The translations under genes were made by a program, and so were the position numbers. Shown here one piece after another: positions 62,933-64,000 of a stretch of 64,000 nucleotides of DNA. Source of the DNA: Streptococcus dysgalactiae subsp. dysgalactiae (GTDB taxonomy: Bacteria > Bacillota > Bacilli > Lactobacillales > Streptococcaceae); NCBI RefSeq assembly GCF_900459225.1, contig NZ_UHFH01000003.1, forward strand, positions 1,456,501 to 1,520,500. The letters run 5' to 3'. Position 1 is the first letter of the stretch; each line of letters opens with the position of its first letter. The notes beneath the pieces are model-generated. The model ran no database searches. It had not been told where the DNA came from and saw only the letters and a list, made by a program, of their open reading frames with translations.

Positions 62933-64000
62933 AACATCCCTGCTTGTAATTGATACATTTTATAATACGTACCTTTTTGATTAAGCAATTCTTCGTGACG
63001 TCCATGTTCAATAATTTTTCCTTTATCAAGCACATAGATACAATTAGCATCTTGAATGGTTGATAAGCGATGAGCAATAGCAATGGTTGTACGGCCTTGT
63101 CGCATTTTAGCTAGAGAACGTTGTACAATAGCTTCTGTTTCAGAATCGATATTGGCAGTCGCTTCATCAAGAATTAGAATTTTAGGCTTGCTGGCTACTG
63201 TTCTTGCAAATGCTAATAACTGCCGCTGACCTGTCGAAAAGCTTGCCCCTCTTTCACTAACAGAAGATTGGTACTGGTCTGGTAATTTTTGAATAAATTG
63301 ATTCGCATCGACAAAAGCAGCTGCAGCTTTGACTTCTTCATCACTTAGGCTTTGATACATCCGGATGTTAGAAGCGATAGTCCCATGATATAAAAATGGA
63401 TCCTGCAAAACTAACCCAATAGACTGGCGCAATTCCTCTTGAGAATAATCACGAATATCATGCCCATCAAGTAAAATATGTCCCGATTGGAAGTCATAAA
63501 AGCGCATGAAAACGTTAATGATAGAAGACTTCCCAGAACCTGTCGCTCCTACAAAAGCAATGGTCTCTCCTTTCTTAACCTCAAAAGAAATATTATCCAA
63601 AACCTTTTGTTTACCATCATAAGAGAATGATACGTTTTTAAAGGCAATATTCCCTTCTGTGACTTTAATTGGTTGATTAGCTTGCTGTGGTTCAAAGGCT
63701 TCTTCGTCAATTAATTTGAAGACACGGCCTGCTGACACCATCGAGGTCTGCAAAGTTGAAAAGTTCTGAGTAACTTCAATTAAAGGATCAAATAAACGAT
63801 TAATGTACTGGATAAAGGCGTACATCATCCCAGCCGTAATGGCACCACTAAGTCCTTTGAAACCAAAATAAGCCATTAATACCGCATACGCTAACAATTT
63901 CAAAAGGGACATGGCTGGACGTAAGAAAATACTATCTAAAGCTACCGATTTGTTGGCATAACGAACATGCTCTTGATTGATGACTTCAAACTCATCTTTC
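62929..64000 (-). CDS. ABC exporter with fused membrane and ATPase domains (C-terminal part)
   Basis: C-terminal part of a multidrug/lipid-type ABC half-transporter; the N-terminus lies beyond the right edge (reading frame open to 64000). About 357 residues are visible: the end of the transmembrane domain, then Walker A GATGSGKSS, Q-loop VLQDPFLYHG, Walker B ILILDEATANID and the H-loop in AIAHRLSTI. The C-loop reads SFSTGQRQLLAFART with a shift from the usual LSGGQ, as in heterodimeric PatA/PatB- or LmrCD-like subunits. The partner would be encoded upstream. The drug or lipid substrate is unknown. Confidence 0.88.
   Translation of the reverse strand, partial: KDEFEVINQEHVRYANKSVALDSIFLRPAMSLLKLLAYAVLMAYFGFKGLSGAITAGMMYAFIQYINRLFDPLIEVTQNFSTLQTSMVSAGRVFKLIDEEAFEPQQANQPIKVTEGNIAFKNVSFSYDGKQKVLDNISFEVKKGETIAFVGATGSGKSSIINVFMRFYDFQSGHILLDGHDIRDYSQEELRQSIGLVLQDPFLYHGTIASNIRMYQSLSDEEVKAAAAFVDANQFIQKLPDQYQSSVSERGASFSTGQRQLLAFARTVASKPKILILDEATANIDSETEAIVQRSLAKMRQGRTTIAIAHRLSTIQDANCIYVLDKGKIIEHGRHEELLNQKGTYYKMYQLQAGML

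Overview
The window looks like the chromosome of Streptococcus pyogenes (group A Streptococcus, GAS) or a very close pyogenic relative. The DNA is low in GC. Almost every gene is a recognisable streptococcal housekeeping gene, and the order murD-murG-divIB / ftsA-ftsZ-yggS-sepF-yggT-ylmH-divIVA / ileS is typical of streptococci. Several accessory genes point to GAS: a P1B ATPase resembling the PerR-controlled iron exporter PmtA, an LPXTG surface protein next to recN, a secreted transglutaminase-like protein, and a hup gene at the spot where strain SF370 carries a prophage. No prophage, insertion sequence, CRISPR array, rRNA or tRNA gene was seen.

Layout. 1-1440: end of a MetNIQ-type ABC operon whose ATPase gene is broken. 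1647-4651: PH-domain protein, release factor 3 and a YwaF-type membrane protein. 4749-10202: wall synthesis (murF, ddl, pbp2b) with recR. 10309-12371: formate/nitrite channel, niacin transporter niaX and its repressor niaR. 12481-14351: gpmA divergent from pyrD. 14409-18863: a 57-residue membrane protein, pmtA with two Per boxes, an Rgg-like regulator and an MFS exporter. 19061-22810: hup, ypmS, ypmR, degV and the LPXTG protein. 23017-28379: the compact recN-argR-tlyA-ispA-xseB-xseA operon. 28530-33675: nnrD-folD, pgm and photolyase. 33819-36650: feo iron uptake with a frameshifted feoA. 36848-38626: an amino-acid ABC pair and a YkuJ-like protein. 38925-42142: clpE, a Nudix hydrolase and a DUF1827 protein. 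42143-45621: a gene-free segment, then ileS with its T-box leader. 45622-55294: the division and cell-wall cluster. 55540-61371: TGase-like secreted protein, DUF3165 protein, typA, rhodanese, a frameshifted glk and yqgQ. 61513-64000: Dpr/Dps, a competence prepilin peptidase and part of an ABC exporter.

Main regulation that can be read directly: two near-perfect Per boxes flanking a consensus pmtA promoter and a weaker one at dpr; a NiaR-type palindrome lying on the -35 of niaX; a CIRCE-like element plus CtsR heptads at clpE; a T-box before ileS; a CIN-box-like site before the prepilin peptidase; and an extended hairpin that buries the ribosome binding site of the MFS exporter.

Three genes (metN-like ATPase, feoA, glk) each carry a one-base deletion, two of them in G runs. 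Either this strain has lost them or part of the signal is consensus error. I did not find a wholly new multi-gene system. The least explained items are the rgg/MFS pair with its hairpin, the dual heat-shock control of clpE, possible leaderless transcripts of yqgQ and the prepilin peptidase, and the secreted TGase-like protein.
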